Notes under the pieces: model-generated
Database searches by the model: none
What the model was told of the DNA's origin: nothing
The model's input: the letters and a program-made list of their open reading frames with translations, nothing else
Part shown: positions 10,513 through 23,451 of the stretch, piece by piece
How positions within the stretch are numbered: position 1 is the first letter of the stretch
Layout of the letters: every line of letters starts with the position of its first letter
Source: Phialophora verrucosa
Lineage: Eukaryota; Ascomycota; Eurotiomycetes; Chaetothyriales; Herpotrichiellaceae
Direction: 5' to 3'
DNA: 64,000 bases
NCBI GenBank assembly: GCA_002099365.1
Contig: MSED01000015.1
Span: 2,852,001 to 2,916,000 of the forward strand
Made by a program: the position numbers and the translations under genes

Positions 10513-12165
10513 ATGGGCGACGTGAGCTCTCAGTCCCATGAGGACCTTTTCATCGACACACCTCCTGCACCCCCTGAGCAGGAGCCTTCAAATAGCGGTG
10601 TCCGCACCACGAGAGTACGACCCAAACATATCAACCGAAAGCTCATTCTGTCCTCAAACTCACCTCCTCTCTAGTACCCTGCCATCAAGAATGGCCCTCT
10701 CCCCGCCGACTCCGCGGGAGGAGATTCTTTCAACAATGTTCTCCTTATCGGCCTCCTCATTGTCGTCCCATGGTACATCGCTCGCCAATTGCATGGTGGG
10801 TTGTGGACCACGGTCTTCGTCGCAATCTTTACCTCCGTACCGATCCTCATGCTCTTCTGGACCATCGCAAGCACCATCTCGCCCCGCCTGAATGAGAAGG
10901 CCAAGTATCCGGGTCTCCCGGTCGAGCACTACCTCGAGTTTCACAGCCAGGAAGACAAAGACAAGTACTATGGCAAGAATAAGATCCCCATTGAGACATT
11001 CCACGAGATGTACTTCGACCAGAAGGTCTCCTTCAAGGGCGACTGCCTGCAAGCCCTGGAGTACCGCCATGACTGGGCCAACTTCAGATTCACGCTCTCG
11101 CTGTTCCACCACTTTTTCACTGGCATGATCCCCGAAGTCTTATTGCACACCCGCAGCCAGGACGAGGAACAAGTAAGAGACCACTACGACCGAGGCGACG
11201 ACTTCTATGCCTGGTTCCTCGGCCCCCGTATGATCTACACCTCCGGCATCATCAGCGACATCAACCGCGAAGAAACACTCGAGGAACTTCAGGACAATAA
11301 ACTCGCGGTGGTGTGTGAGAAGATCGGCCTCCAGCCAGGTGATACGCTTCTTGACATTGGCTGTGGTTGGGGCACCTTGGCCAAATACGCGAGCGTGAAC
11401 TACGGCGCCCACGTCACGGGCGTCACTCTCGGACGGAACCAGACCAAATGGGGCAACGACGGCCTTGCGGTCGCCGGCATCCCAGACTCACAGTCCCGCA
11501 TCCTCTGCATGGATTACCGCGACATTCCCCACTCGCCTCCCAATCACCCGGCGGGGACGAAATACAAGAAAATCACCTGCCTGGAAATGGCCGAGCACGT
11601 CGGCGTGCGCCATCTGGGCGGTTTCCTCCGCCAGGTCAACGAGATGCTCGACGACGACGGGGTGTTTTACCTGCAGATCGCGGGTCTCCGAAAGTACTGG
11701 CAATACGAGGACTTGGTCTGGGGCCTATTCATGAACAAGTACATTTTCCCCGGTGCCGACGCGTCCACGCCCTTGGGTTTCGTAATCGACAAGCTCGAGG
11801 GCGCAGGCTTCGAAGTCAAGGGTGTTGACGCCGTGGGCGTGCACTATTCTGCCACCCTGTGGCGATGGTACCGGAATTGGCTGGCCAATGCAGATAAAGT
11901 GAAGAACAAGTACGGCGTGCGGTGGTATCGCATCTGGGAGTTCTTCCTCGCTTGGTCGACCATCATCTCGAGACAGGGCGGCGCGAATTGCTTCCAGATC
12001 GTGCTGGTCAAGAATATCAACAGTACTCATCGGATTGAAGGTATTCAGCAGCAATTTGGGTTGAGCGGCGCGCTCAAGGCCGGGAAGGACAGATTGAAGG
12101 GCCAGAATGGGAGTGCCGCCAATGGACACCTCAAGAATATGGTCAAGAGTGCGTTGACCGATTGA
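10513..12165 (+). CDS. Sphingolipid C9-methyltransferase
   Basis: S-adenosylmethionine-dependent enzyme that methylates C9 of the sphingoid base of fungal glucosylceramide at ER/Golgi membranes. 530 residues, two exons: 10513-10614 and 10675-12165, with intron 10615-10674 (GTACGA...CTCTAG). The spliced N-terminus (MGDVSSQSHEDLFIDTPPAP, then TTR joined to YPAIKNGPLPADSAGGDSFN) matches the fungal family. Two membrane segments follow at about residues 48-100. The cyclopropane-synthase-like domain has SAM motif I, LLDIGCGWGTLAKYA (about 257-271), and further family blocks FTGMIPEVLLHTRSQ, HYDRGDDFYAWFLGPRMIY and CLEMAEHVGVRHLG. It ends with a short Ser/Asn/Lys-rich tail. The length is normal for the family. 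Many fungi have two copies; only one is in the window. A run of 11 G lies just past the stop (12178-12188). Confidence 0.94.
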
Positions 12166-15100
12166 GAGAGAGGAAGAGGGGGGGGGGGTACGGAAGTCGA
12201 ATGCAGGAAGCACGGACCCGAGACTAACGCATGCGGGAGGTGATGGTGCCTTGCACTCATCGGCGTGAGGGAGAGACTGAGACAATCCAAGTCTCTATAG
12301 CTCGTGGGTGAGGAACAAATCCAGGGTGCTGAAGATGTGAGAACCACAGACACAACTAGCGGTACCATTTCGAAAGCCACGTCAGTCCCGTCGTCAGGAT
12401 CGGTGGATTTAGAGGGAAAGCGCGAGAGATGGAAAGAATTAAGATAGACTGCTGTGCGAAGAATTGAATCAAGAGTCACCTAATGTATTGTTTTGCCACT
12501 ACCCAGCAAATGAACAGCCAAGGCCTCGACTCGGTCTCACGTAGCATGTCCCCCGTCGACATTCCCCCGTTCCATTGTTCTTTGGACGCTCAACTCCTCG
12601 CATGCACGACAAGCATGTGGACGGGTCGATGTTGTCGCCCAATCCTGGTCAAAGAGCCGTCGCTCATACAAGCTGACATGTACAGTTACTTGTTATACAC
12701 CCTACGCACGCGTGCCATCGGCTCCGAAGCACAGTACGTACCTTCTTCTCGACCGCTTCGACCACAACACCACGGCATTGCGCTGGGCATTCTGAGAGGT
12801 CATCCTCAGTCCTTGGTGGCCAGTGCCAGATTGTTCGGAAGCTAAGGCGGTGTAGGAGGTCAATAAATATCTCACATTGCCTCGCGGGTACGGATACCAT
12901 GGACAAACTCAGTGACCTGCGAGTGGTTTCCAGGAGCATGGACCAGTTTGAGGGGATGGTCAACCATTTGTGTCAACAGCCTCGTGTTCATCGTGTAAGA
13001 TCTTCCTGCCTCTTTGAGGGGTCGCGAAATACAGCCCAACATTGTCTTATTGATTGCCATGTTTATGTTGTAGTCTTTCCATTTTGTTGGCTATGAAGAT
13101 GGTTGTTCCGGTGCGACTCGGGACTATTTATGACGGCGAGGCTGCGCGGTATGTAGAGCGCCGGTTGAGATGAGGTATCAAAGATAGATGCTCTGAAGGA
13201 ATATCACAGACCCTGGTGCACATTTTGATGTAGTACCAACGGATACAAGGCAGTGAGTGATGTGTACGAGGCGGTCGACCAACATGAAGGGTGTGGCCTG
13301 GCGTGTGCCTTACCCCTGCTGCCAGTCGACCATGCTCGGATTCCGGCATGGTGTCAGGAGGTGGTTCACGGGTGTTTGTGATTGAGGCATTATGAGAGAT
13401 CCTCACCACGGTGTAATCTGCTCGAAAGGTATCTTTGGAAACAGTCACAAAGGGGGGGGGGGGGGGGCGGGTCGGGATCGGTCTTCCACTGTACTCACAA
13501 GTGGTTTGGAAATCCGGAGAGCTCCTGAAGGACTGCGGCGGCAGGGAACTGGATTCAGGAACGAACTGCGTGGGTGAGGTAGCATCGTGAAGCAGTACCC
13601 TGAGACAATTCTCACCGAAGCGTCGCAATGTGTGCCTGGGGCCGAAGAGCGACGAGGCGCCCTTTCAAAAGCAAGCATTACTGACATCAGATCAGATGAC
13701 GGTGCAGCAGGGAAAATGATTGTTGCCAGCAACCCTCTGGAACCCTCTCCAAAGTCGCTTCATTGCCCCGGACATGGGAAGCAGCATCCAATGTATCATT
13801 AGTGTACCACAACATGTATTCATAAGTCCTCATACCTGGAGTCTGCATAGCCAGCGGCCGGCCGCACATTCTCATGCTGAAGAGATTGGCAATGTGCTTC
13901 CCTAGCCATGCAACCCGTTCTCAGACCACGCATCAGCGATCGAGAGGGAAGGCGACAAGTTCCACACGACTTGCTTCTCTGCCGTGACAGCCTTGCGGTC
14001 GGGCCTCTGCAGCTCCCTGACGTGGTAGCGTCAATACCGTGGAAGAAGGAAATACCGACTATTGAGAAGCGGAGGAAGCGAGTGTCTGGTGACTGAAGAG
14101 AAACGGGCCAGAAGCGAGGCCGGTCAGAACCATTCTGGAAGAGGAAAGTCTATGGAATGTTCGCTGCAGCTTCTCATGCATTGGGGCGCAGATTTCGAAC
14201 AAGGAAGCAGCAGGCGGCAAGGACAAGGGTTAAAGTGGGAAGCAGGGGCGAAGGATGCCGAGACCAGGGCTGGATCCCACTCGTGCTAATGCGAGGACCA
14301 TTTATGATTCCATGTCTCGCGTGAACCGATACGAGGTGTTTCGAAGTATACTTTGCGTACCAATACGCAACCATCTTCTGCATGGAAGGTGGACAATATC
14401 ATGTCAGAGGGGCTGAGGTTGAACGGAAGGATGTATTCTGGGCTCTGAGCGCATCTGAACAGGGATGATCAGGCGATGGACTTCATTGTGCATGGTGCCA
14501 AGTGCATGCTGAGCCAACGAGGTGCTGGGATCAATCATCATGCCTTTCATTGAACGTCAGTCTCCGAGTGTAGTGAGGTATGCCGCGCAAGTTTTGGCGC
14601 ATGCCTAGAAGCGGTCGACGGGCTCCGTCATTTCTACCGCTGAAGCACCACAGTCGAGCCGCTGATCTTGTGCTTATTTGACGACTTGAGCATGAAATCC
14701 GATTGTGCTGAGCCCGATCGAGATATGGTGGAGCCGAGACTCACTCACGATGAACCTCTTTTCGTCATTCTGCGGTGTCATAGCGAATGCCCAGTCTCTT
14801 CGTCGTCCATTTTGCGCCTTCGATGGCTTAGGTGATCTCTGATCGCAGCCGACAACATCACCAGATCGAGGTTCATCTAGATAGTACTGCAAAGGCCGGC
14901 AGGTAAAGCCGAACCGGTGCGCTCGAAGTGGATCTCGAACCTGGATTCAGAGAGGGATTTGACATCTTTGGCAGAGCGCGCAAGCCATGTAACTCAACGG
15001 CACACTCGAATGGGAATCATGGGCACCGGCAAAGGTGCAGCAATACTTAGGAACACCTCCGAGTACCGGCGGCCGCAACAACGATTTGAAGCGCCTCCTT

Positions 15101-16777
15101 GTGGCATTATTCCGGGCGCGATGGAGCTGGAAGAGCCTCTGTCACCTTCCTTCCTGTGAGGATCACGCATGGTCCTCGAACGGTCGGCTGCTTCCCAGTT
15201 GCACGAGTCTTTGCGATGGAGAAAAAGAGGCGAAAAGGTCATGTAACTCCAGCAGCGAAGACAAAGGCTTGGCAGGAATTTGGGCGACGTTGTTCTGCAG
15301 CCAATCAAACTGCCCACGTGGTGCAGTCAAGCTCTCTCAGTAGCCGGCAACTGGAGCTTGGCAGCCGTCTCGGCGCCTGTTTTGGGTAAAGCGCCGCACC
15401 AACCGCCACGCTTTCGACCCTCGGGCGACTCCGCTTCAGATATCGCAGTCCGTCCCGCTGGCAGCAAATTTCCTGGGCCCAACCGAGTTTGCTGACGCTC
15501 CAGACCACTCGGATACGCCTCTTCGGGCATCCAATATCAGCCCATCCTGGGCCTTGCTTGCAGACAACGGGGCTAGAAGAATGGGCCCTGCAGTTCGGTG
15601 GGGCTGTAATCCGAATTGGCAAGGCGTAAACACGAGATGGAAGCCGACCCTGTGCGAACGATTTCGTGATCGAGTACGGGGTCGCCAATGGAATGCCATG
15701 GCCCGTTGTGTTCGCTTGTCACTCTTGTCGAGTCTTGGTCCATCTTGACTCTGCTGGGTAGTGAACACGGGCTTGGGGCCAAGCATTATCCTGCATTGGG
15801 TGGTCGTCGTCAAAACGCACCACCTGGAGGTTCTGTGGGGGATTGCAGATCCGATCCAAAGTGCATCTTGTTGGATGTCGATACAGAGTCATGAAATCAG
15901 AGCCAAGCGGCAGCAACCCCCAGCAGACGGCATCAGCGCGGGCACGTTTCGAGCGCACAACCTCTGGTTTGTTCTGCTGTTCTAATATTCCCATGCTCAT
16001 CAGGGGACACCCACTCCACCGTCGCCCTTGGCGCGCAGAAGGGCACCAAGGCTTCTCGAACAAAATGGTGCTCCGAGGCGAGTACGATCGGTGCTTCGAT
16101 GGGGTCCAGTGATCCCATCTTGCGCCCCTCCTGTTATCATCCTGTTTGTCAAGTAAGAAGTGAGGTTAGCGACTCCGAGAAAAGATCTGAGTGTACTGGA
16201 CAGACACAGTGAGAGCTAGGGCCGTCCGATCCTTGCAGGGTAGATCCCATTGGCGGCAAACGCGTGGAAGCAGAGGAGCTAGCCATTTAGCACCCGCGCC
16301 CGCTCGCATATGCCTCCCTTGTTCCTCCTGGGGGATCCTGGGCCCCGACCGATTGTCATCGATTGCCCTTGTCCCTCAAGACGCCGTGAAAAAAGCTGTT
16401 TTCTTTTGGCCGCTGCGTGCCTTACTCGCCTCTGGTCATTGGATGCGATAACGCCATCCCTGACTCCGTCGAAACCCTCGCACATCCCTAGTGGGGAAAG
16501 TGGTATCGCATCCAGTTCGCCTTGTCGGGCCACACGCACTCTACGCGCAGCTGCAGATTTCACCTCGCCTGCGCTAGGTGTGCCCAGACAGCCTTGACGG
16601 ACACGATGTCACCTACATGCGAGAAGGTATATCTAGCACGGCGCGCTGCCGGCTTGGAACTCGAACGCTCGGCTCTTCTCTTGTCCTTCCAGCAGGATCT
16701 CTTGTACCTCTTGTCTTGTCTTGACTTTTCTTGGAATTCCTTGGTACAGGTCAAGCCGCGCACGCCCAAGCCCAACC
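12166..16777. other. Long gene-poor region
   Basis: About 4.6 kb without a gene I can support. Several open frames of 100-170 codons exist on both strands (for example 13128-13628 minus and 15436-15813 minus), but their composition is Arg/Ser/Pro-rich and overlapping frames are equally open, as expected by chance at this GC content. A short minus frame at 16118-15933 looks slightly more protein-like but has no partner exon or family match. The last few hundred bases are pyrimidine-rich and probably hold the PHO84 promoter and leader. Confidence 0.45.
13452..13467. repeat. Poly-G run of 16
   Basis: Sixteen consecutive G followed by CGGG in the gene-poor region. It could form a G-quadruplex, and its length is prone to sequencing error. 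Confidence 0.9.
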
Positions 16778-18625
16778 ATGGCAACCAAGACAGCTGGCGG
16801 CAACGCCGCCTTCCACAACTTCCACAACGACTTTGCCCACATCCAGGACCCGAATGAGCGACGTCGACTCGCTCTTGCTGAGATCGACAAAGCTCCCTTC
16901 GGCTGGTACCATGTCCGCGCCATCGTGGTCGCCGGTATTGGATTCTTCACCGATGCCTACGATATCTTCGCCATCAACTTGGTCACTGCCATGCTGGGTG
17001 TCGTCTACTGGCAGGATGCTTCCAACCCCAAGAATGCAGGAAAAATCCCTTCCAACTCCGACACGGCTATCAAGGTCGCAACTTCCGGTGGTACAGTTAT
17101 TGGCCAGGTCGCTTTCGGCTGGGCAGCCGACGTCGTGGGGCGCAAGAGGATGTACGGTCTCGAGCTGATCCTCATCATCTTCGCAACTCTCGCCCAGGCT
17201 CTCTCCTCTGACTCACCTGCCATCTCCATCGTCGGTATTATCATCTTCTGGCGCGTCATGATGGGCATCGGCATTGGCGGCGATTATCCCCTTTCTTCAA
17301 TCATCACATCGGAGTAAGTTGGCTTGACTCTCGCTTTTCTCCACCCCTGCTAATCCCGCGTTCAGATTCGCCACGACCAAGTGGAGAGGTGCCATGATGG
17401 GTGCTGTCTTTGCCATGCAAGGTATTGGCCAGTTCACCGCTGCCATCATTGCTCTCATCGTCGTGTCCGGCTTCCACAACTCTCTCAAGACTGCCAAGAC
17501 GGTCGACCTTTGCGATGGTGTCTGCCAACTTGCCGTCGACAAGATGTGGCGTGTCATTATCGGTTTCGGTGCTGTCCCGGGATGTATTGCTCTGTACTTC
17601 CGTCTCACCATCCCCGAGACTCCTCGGTACACCTTCGATGTTGCCCGCGACTCTGAGAAAGCCGTGGAGGATGTCAAGGCCTACCGTATGGGCCAACGTG
17701 AGGGCAAGCCTGACGAAGTCAGCCGTGCCGCCGTGCTCCAGGACTCTCGCCAACGCCTTGATCCCCCAAAGGCCAGCTGGGCCGATTTCTGGCACCACTA
17801 CAGCCAGTGGAGACACGGAAAGATCCTTCTTGGAACGGCTGGGTCCTGGTTCTTCCTCGGTAAGATATCCCTCCACAAAGCATGTTGCTATCAAACTGTA
17901 TGAACTAACACCTTTCGGCAGATGTCGCTTTCTATGGCCTTGGTCTCAACAACTCCATCATTCTTCAGGCCATCGGCTATGCCAAGGGCGACGATGTCTA
18001 TGAGATCTTCCGCAACACCGCTATTGGCAACTTGATCATCGTCTGCGCCGGTGCCATCCCCGGTTACTGGGTCACTGTTGCGACTGTCGACACTATCGGC
18101 CGCAAGCCCATCCAGTTGATGGGCTTCATCCTCCTGACCATCATCTTCATCGTCATTGGGTTTGCGTACAGCCACTTGGGCGAGAACGGTCTTCTGGCCC
18201 TGTACGTTTTAGCTCAATTCTTCTTCAACTTCGGACCCAACGCCACTACATTCATTGTTCCGGGCGAGTGCTTCCCTACTCGGTACCGATCCACCTCGCA
18301 CGGTCTTTCAGCTGCTTCGGGCAAAGTCGGTGCCATCGTGGCGCAGACTGTCTTCGGACCGCTCCGAACGAAGGGTCATGTCACGGCGACTAACTCGTCC
18401 CCATGGCTCAACCACGTCATGCAAATATTTGCTCTGTTCATGCTTTGCGGTTGCTTCACAACTCTTCTCATCCCGGAAACCAAGCGCAAGACACTCGAGG
18501 AGCTTGCCGGCGAAGTCCCAGGAACCAAGAACTACGACCCGGAGTCTGCCGGTCACCGCAGGGAGTCGTACGTTCCTCCCGTTTCGGGCGAGCCTCTCAC
18601 GGAGAACGGCGAGAAGCCGGCCTGA
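16778..18625 (+). CDS. PHO84: PHO84-type inorganic phosphate:proton symporter
   Basis: Plasma-membrane high-affinity phosphate transporter of the major facilitator superfamily, 577 residues. Exons: 16778-17313, 17366-17859 and 17922-18625, with introns of 52 and 62 nt (GTAAGT and GTAAGA donors). The phosphate:H+ symporter family blocks are present in order: GWYHVRAIVVAGIGFFTDAYD (first helix, Asp conserved), the MFS signature GWAADVVGRKRMYG, GIGIGGDYPLSSIITSEFA across the first junction, RLTIPETPRYTFDV before the long cytosolic loop, FFLDVAFYGLGLNNS across the second junction, and FFFNFGPNATTFIVPGECFP. About twelve membrane helices can be drawn. The C-terminal tail is hydrophilic. Homologues are induced by phosphate starvation; a CACGTT lies at 15943-15948 and a CACGTG at 15315-15320, but both are too far upstream to be firm. 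Confidence 0.95.
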
Positions 18626-20368
18626 GAAGCTTTCTCAACAGCATTGCGTGTCATTCCCTAGATACGCCACCTTACATTAGCGGTGTAAACCAGGGCTTCA
18701 TGAAGGGTGGATAGTGGAGCTGTAGATTAATCGAAACACATACACGGTATCTTGCCTTATCACACAGTTCTCAACCTCGCCTTCGGTGTTCACTTGACGT
18801 ATCTCCCAAAATGAAGTGCCTTGACGTCTGTTTTGACATTGACCACACCGTTGTGACAAGGATCACGTCCCGATCGAATCTGCAAGTGATTTCTGCATGT
18901 TTTCTTGTCGGTCTTTCCTCGTTGCGCCGTCCCACATGCTTACGGGACGATTAGTAGCTGCCAAAAGCCCGTTCGATTGGTCCGTAGCGGATGAGGCGTC
19001 CACGGACAGGGTCGGATATCAACTCCGAGCTAAGCACCATCATAAAAGCTTGCAGAAAGCTTACGCGTCACCCATGCAGCCGGATCACTCGGGAGCGCAC
19101 GCTTCTCAGTCACCGTGGGTCGTCCTGCAGATCGGACAGTCGACGCAAGGCACAAGGCAAAGCTAAGGGTAGGGCGTGGAGGGGAAAGCAGGGGAAGGAA
19201 AAGGTCGGAAAATCTGGGGAAAGCCAGGGTCAACGATGCGTAAAGAATCGAGTCATCCGAGTGCAAGTCCGAAGTGAGAAAATGGTCCTGGACCTGCTGA
19301 GCGGCCTTGCTTCACACTCACAGAGTTCGAGTTGGCGTATTAGAAGCCCTGAAGGCGGTGATGTGTCGCCCGGTGTGGTTGTCTCGTCTTGCTTTCGGGA
19401 CTATCGTCAAACTGTTCGTCGTATTGTCAGGGTTCATGTTCCCCCGCCTGCTCGTGGATTGTCTCACAATCACTCCGTCGTGTGGAATCTTGGGGGAATA
19501 TACGCAACCATCCTTACTTTTGCAGTGCTGTGTCGTCAATCTTGGTTCGGTCTTTGGTCAGGTCCAGGTCACTTGCTGGAGCCGAGTCCTTCCTCATCGA
19601 TTCGATTAAGGTGTCTCACTTTTCCTCTACCTTGATGGAGCGCATGTCAATATTAGAGAGCATTTGGCGCTGAAGCTCCCCCCTTTATCTTCTTTACTCG
19701 CAACTCTCGCGACGGCTTCTACAGTCGCGTACACAGGACGATCGGCTTTGCGGCGTTCGTTGCAAGCGAAAGGAAGGATGTTCATGCGAGGTGAATAGCA
19801 AGCGATAACTCATTTTATATCGGGATAGCTGGCACAGTAGTCTGTCGTTTAAAGTGCATCGGCTCAAAAGATGAGGCGACAGGTTTAAGCATTATGGATG
19901 GACATCGTTATGGCTTGATCTGTGGGTGACAGATTCAGGCTTTTTTCTGCTATGGAGGATCTACTGTTGAGCATATCACGAACTGGTGACGGTTGATTGC
20001 TGCGGATCATCGGCGTCTGAGGCGAAGAGTTCGCTCGTCCATTTCTCAATGCGTGCCAGCGACTGTGATGATTCTGTCACGTTTCAAATATCCGACGTAT
20101 CTAATGGGACAGACTCGTGCTTCCTCCTGCTGCGGCCGTGGCTTGGGCCAGACTGAGCAGAGCAACTTGGCAATTTGCCTTGCAGCCCAAATGTGAGCAG
20201 CGCCCCGACGCCTGCTTTCTCAGCCTCAATGGACTGCCAGCCTGATTAGACCTGCACCTTGGTTCACCGACCGTTCCATTGAACCATATTTACATTCACC
20301 TTCACAGGGCTCTTACTGTGATCAGCACACCTGCACATGTTGCACGTCGACTTTGTCGTGAACACGCA
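18626..20368. other. Intergenic, no gene seen
   Basis: About 1.7 kb. The longest open frame (18991-19635, plus) is basic and Ser/Arg-rich with no domain. I treat it as chance. Upstream exons of the CorA-like gene could hide at the right end. Confidence 0.4.
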
Positions 20369-22063
20369 ATGCACGACTTTTACTACACCAGGCTGCAGGG
20401 GGACGAATCAAAGTTCAAGCCTCGCCCGGGAAATCGATGTGTTGAAGTATTGGATCTTGATGTGAGGAAACACCTTAGCGCCAGTTAAGGTCGGAGCTGA
20501 CAGTTTCCCAGGATGCTGGAACTCCGATTTTACTCGAGCGAGAGATCAGCGAAGACAAAATCAAAGACTGGATCACCAAAGACAACCCTCCATTGTCAGG
20601 ATCTCGTCACGATGAAACCCAGGGAAGAGGTCGGATTCGACTTCGCCTGCTGATAGGTAGCCCGGAACATCACTCGAGCGATGCAGAAATCCTTCCGCTC
20701 CCCATTTCTCGCGATACATTCGAAGCAATCCGAACCACGTGCAACATGCCTACGGAGCTGTTGCGTATGATGTTGAGCACCCTGCCCATTGCGGCGCCGA
20801 TTCGGACGCTGAATAGCTCGGCCCAGCCTATCAATGGCCTGATGATGAGAAGCGCGAGATCGCGAGATTGGAATTTCTGTCTCGGCCTGGTCCACGATGT
20901 CGAGACCGAAACCGTTCACGCAATTTTCAACGGAATGCAAGCCGGCGAGATCGACAAATCACTGACGTGCCTTCGAGAATCACGCTCATGTCTGTCCGAT
21001 CCAATGCTTCTGCCTCTTTTCTTGCTTGAGCTCAAAGTCCACTACTTCGCAGTTCTACTCGAGAATCGAGCGGAAAGGATCGAAGGGATTGAATTGGCTA
21101 CTGGAATGAAGCACGAGCTCTCTCCAAATGGCAACAGGAAGGAAGCGAGACATAGAGAAAGAGAGCAGCTACTCAAGGGACTCGACTTCGATGAGATCAC
21201 TCAGAAGTTGACAGGCGGTACAGGCACATTATCATTCTGCGACATGACATTTGCCTCTAGCTTGAGAGCCTTGGAGCTTGTCTGCTCTGTCAAGGACCGA
21301 ATTCGCTCTCTTCCAACTCCGCGGCCGGGCAGGATCAATGCAAACAGCGCCAACGCCATCGATACAAGGGTTGCGTATCTCCGAGAGTTGATTGTCGGCG
21401 CCCAGGCTCCCAGTGGGGTCCTGTCAGCGCCGACAAAGGCACAAGTTCAAACGGTGCGTAACATGTCTAATACTAACTTTGTGGGAAAGGCTCTGACACT
21501 CCCCCTAGGTCTACAGCATGATCGGTCAAAAGGACGACAAGCTCAACATCGAAACCGCATCGGCTTCTCAAGAAATTGCCGAAATCAGTCTTGGTCACAA
21601 TACTGCCATGAAAGACATGGCGGAAGATTCGCGGAATATTGCAATCCTCATTCGAAAAGACAGCACAGATATGCGTATTATCGCAGTTGTCACACTGTTA
21701 TTTCTGCCTGGGACTTTTATGGCCGCACTATTTAGCGCTGGTTTCTTCAACTTTTCGCCAGAAGACTCCGAGCAAGTCGTTTCTAAGCGGATTTGGCTTT
21801 ATTTTGCCCTAACTGGCGCTGCTACTCTTGTCGTGTTTTGCGGCTGTTACCTCTTCTCAAACAGACAGAATAAGATGATGATGACAGTGATGAACGCGGA
21901 CGCACGCGCTCCGTTAAGGAACGATCGGAATGACCTTGAGTGTGGCATCACAGCCGCAATGGCACCACCAGTCACAGCGTCACTGTGGACAACGCGTTCA
22001 AGGTCGACCGGGGACATAGAACTCTTGTCTTCTTTTGGAAGCTCTGCAGATGCTGTCAAGTAA
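20369..22063 (+). CDS. Fungal CorA-like membrane protein
   Basis: Predicted protein of 529 residues with the C-terminal layout of the fungal CorA/Mg2+ transporter-like superfamily. Exons: 20369-20461, 20512-21453 and 21509-22063; introns 50 and 55 nt (GTGAGG...TCCCAG and GTGCGT...CCCTAG, the latter with a TACTAAC branch site). A long soluble N-terminal region (about 1-345) is followed by a coiled-coil-like helix (IEIS-type, about 355-395), transmembrane helix 1 (IIAVVTLLFLPGTFMAALFS, about 400-420) and helix 2 (IWLYFALTGAATLVVFCGCY, about 437-457). The LFLPGTFMAALFS block is typical of the fungal group; the GMN motif of true CorA channels is not visible, so Mg2+ transport should not be assumed. 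The start is uncertain: 20369 is the first ATG in an exon that opens at 20279. Confidence 0.78.
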
Positions 22064-23451
22064 GCGTCTGCCTAGCGACATACAAGTATAGGGACTGTTT
22101 ATGGGCGCGACCTAGGATAGAGCGCGGGCCGCTTGGGTCCTTGTCTAGAAGTCCCGCCACCGGCTTGCATAATGTCGATGGCGGAGCCTGGCGTTGTCAC
22201 TGGCGGCGTTTCTCCGTTCTGGAGTACAAAATGGGCGATGAAAGGAACGGAAGGATGTGCATTCTTCTGTGCATATCTCAGTCTCTGTCAAAATTTGTGC
22301 AGCTGCGCCGTTGCGAGATGGCACCATTATTTCCAGCAACCGAGCTCTCCCCCACTAACCTGGCCTCCAGATGTTTCATGATAATACGAGCGTACAGATC
22401 TCCCCACTAAGATCGCCCAGAGCTGCAAGGCTGCACCAGTTTCTGGGAACTGGTCGATATGTGCCATGTATGACCAGGATATCAACGAAGATGATGAGCC
22501 CCAAGCTCGATGCTTTGCATTCTGCTGGACGCTGAGACTCTACCGACAGAAGGGACCGTCATACGCCGATTCCTTCAAAGTCCGTACCAGGATTTTCTCT
22601 CCTCTGCGTGAGAGCTGTCTCTGCTCTTTCAGACCACTCAATGCTACCACACCAAAAGCATGATAGCAACCGCGAGTACTATTGGACCACCTCACCGGTA
22701 AGAGCTTGGCCGATGATGAGCACAGAAACAAGCTCCATCCAGCTCCGGAGGGGCAAGTCCAACCTCTCCGTCGGATCCCATGAAAAGCGGGGGGATTTAT
22801 GCCGCCCCGACATCATGCCAAGCAGCTACGAGCTACCTCGTGCACCGCTTTCACACGTTCCAGCTGTATCATTGGAGAGCATGCTGCTTGATCATCAGAG
22901 AATATGCCGCCAAGGCCCCGGCCTCGATACATTTGGAGTGAACCTGATCCATCGCGGGGTTATGTTGCTTTGCTATATCGATTTCAACCTAGCAGACAAG
23001 GTCATGCCTTGGTTGAACGACCAAACTAGGCGGCAAGTCCATCCATGACTCGTCCGCAAGATGCAGGTACAGCAGACACGTTGTTCGAGGCTGGCTGCTA
23101 TTTGCTCGATAACAGAGCTCGAACAGAATCGGGTGCGATTTACGCAGCTAGACGCCCAGCTCTTCCCAAGCTCCCGCGAACAGAGCTCTCGAGAGCTCGG
23201 AGCTCACACAAACTTCCTGATCCGACGACATGCCCTCTCTCAATCAGTCCACGTGCGGTCATGACCGATGCCTGTCTTGCATCGGATGGAACTGCAGCAA
23301 GTCCCGGTTGCCGGGCTCAGGCAAGGTTAGGTTCTCAGCTACAAAAGGCGTTGCATCTCCCGCTGCGCAAGGCCGTTTTCTCCTCTCGCTTCTTCGCAGG
23401 TAGGGTGTAGCCATCACAACCTCGGAACCTAATCCAAGACTCCAATCCAAG
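22064..23451. other. Intergenic, no gene seen
   Basis: About 1.4 kb between the CorA-like and GDPD genes. No supported gene. A CACGTG hexamer lies near the GDPD start and is listed separately. Confidence 0.45.
23250..23255. promoter_or_regulatory. CACGTG E-box 197 bp upstream of the GDPD start
   Basis: CACGTG is the core bound by Pho4/NUC-1-type basic helix-loop-helix factors that control phosphate-starvation genes, and also by Cbf1-like factors. Its position ahead of a phosphodiesterase gene is suggestive, but about 16 such hexamers are expected by chance in 64 kb, so this is weak. Confidence 0.25.

Noticed and set aside
11367..11828. 153-codon plus frame and a 186-codon minus frame (12285-11725)
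   Set aside because: Both overlap the sphingolipid methyltransferase in other frames and are Arg/Pro/His-rich shadows.
15933..16118. Short minus frame starting MGSLDPIEAPIVLASEHH
   Set aside because: Reasonable composition for about 45 residues, but no splice donor leads to a further exon and I know no family. Kept out for lack of support.
18991..19635. 214-codon plus-strand frame
   Set aside because: Strongly basic, low-information composition, no domain and no conserved start context; likely chance.
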